Made by a program: the position numbers and the translations under genes
Notes under the pieces: generated by a model
Seen by the model: only the letters and a program-made list of their open reading frames with translations
Told to the model about the DNA's origin: nothing
The model's database searches: none
In this document: positions 4,907 to 5,350 of the stretch, piece after piece
Numbering within the stretch: the first letter of the stretch is position 1
Layout: each line of letters opens with the position of its first letter
Assembly (NCBI GenBank): GCA_025465385.1
Contig: JAODNG010000176.1
Span: 1 to 5,350 of the forward strand
Reading direction: 5' to 3'
DNA from: Pseudonocardiales bacterium
Lineage (GTDB): Bacteria > Actinomycetota > Actinomycetes > Mycobacteriales > Pseudonocardiaceae
Length of the DNA: 5,350 nt

Positions 4907-5347
4907 ATGATCGGGAAATATCAGCGCAAGGGTGCCCGTCGCCGCGGTGGGATCGATGACGGTGTGACGCTGATCAGTCCAGGATGGGCCCCGGAACAGT
5001 CCTTGACGGTGACCGCGCTGTCTTCCTGTGTGGAGGGCGTGGTGGTGCTGCGGGTGGTCGGTGAGGTGGACCTGGCCACCGTGGGGCGCCTGCGGGAACA
5101 GCTACGCAACTACATACCCAGCAAGCACCGGGGGGTTGTTCTGGACTGCACCGAGGTGTCATTTCTGGCTGCATGTGGAATCGGCCTGCTAGTCGAAATC
5201 GCCGAGCAGGCCCGGGCTGCAGGGATGGCGCTGCAGCTGGTAGCCCAGAGCCGACTAGCGCTCCGTGCACTGGAGGTCACCATGGCAGACCAGTTCATCT
5301 CCCGGCCCATCACGGTGGCTGAGGCGTTAGCGCGGTGCCTGGCCTGA
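4907..5347 (+). CDS. STAS-domain anti-anti-sigma-like protein lacking the phospho-serine
   Basis: This gene encodes 146 residues. The first 32 form an extension with a basic KYQRKGARRR segment, not part of the fold. The STAS domain runs from about 33 to 145: VVVLRVVGEVDLATVGRLREQL (46-66) is the typical strand-GEVD-helix start. VVLDCTEVSFLAACGIGLLVE (77-97) is the core strand and the loop that normally carries the phosphorylated Ser. In SpoIIAA/RsbV-type proteins that loop is D-S-S-G; here it is Ala88-Ala89-Cys90-Gly91, so the phosphate acceptor is missing. Such proteins release a sigma factor by binding its anti-sigma ATPase, and phosphorylation turns them off. This one may be constitutively active, or may have another partner or ligand. 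The likely partner is the divergent RsbW-type gene. The family call is confident; the partner is inferred. Confidence 0.94.
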   Translation: MIGKYQRKGARRRGGIDDGVTLISPGWAPEQSLTVTALSSCVEGVVVLRVVGEVDLATVGRLREQLRNYIPSKHRGVVLDCTEVSFLAACGIGLLVEIAEQARAAGMALQLVAQSRLALRALEVTMADQFISRPITVAEALARCLA

Positions 5348-5350
5348 GCC

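Overview
The window is high-GC DNA with actinobacterial traits: strong codon-3 GC bias in the real genes, a TAGGAT -10 box that would give a leaderless mRNA, short single-domain RsbW-type and STAS regulators, and hairpins without a U-tract between genes. Pseudonocardiales or Mycobacteriales is the best guess, but no marker fixes the genus. Coding density is low, and a relaxase/helicase fragment at the left edge points to an accessory or mobile-element-derived region.

Layout, left to right. Positions 1-185 (minus) hold a 5'-truncated piece of a MobF/TraA-type conjugative relaxase-helicase, broken next to a perfect 15-bp palindrome. Positions 496-750 (minus) encode a very acidic 84-residue protein of unknown function, preceded by a near-perfect general-stress (SigB/SigF-type) promoter, GTTTAA-N14-GGGTAT. 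About 790 bases (781-1571) follow with no convincing gene. Positions 1572-2486 (minus) encode a multi-pass membrane protein with a DUF1345/ion-channel-like C-terminus. Divergent from it, 2718-2924 (+) encodes a small helical protein, probably leaderless. Two perfect GC-rich hairpins (3026-3060 and 3167-3196) separate it from the convergent gene at 3231-3488 (minus). That gene has a very strong ribosome binding site and encodes an 85-residue Gly-rich peptide with a leader-like N-terminus and only two cysteines, so it looks like a secreted or RiPP/bacteriocin-type precursor. The AT-rich stretch upstream of it may carry its promoter or a small helix-turn-helix ORF (3534-3731, minus). After a gene-poor stretch, an RsbW/SpoIIAB-type anti-sigma kinase-like ATPase (4175-4636, minus) and a STAS anti-anti-sigma-like protein (4907-5347, +) lie back to back.

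Taken together, the right end encodes two halves of a partner-switching module (anti-sigma ATPase and STAS antagonist), and the left end carries a matching SigB/SigF-type promoter. No sigma factor gene is visible. The STAS protein has Ala-Ala-Cys where the phosphorylated Asp-Ser-Ser normally lies, so if it acts in such a switch it is unlikely to be controlled by the usual serine phosphorylation. The least explained item is the Gly-rich Cys-capped peptide; no modification or export enzyme for it lies in the window.
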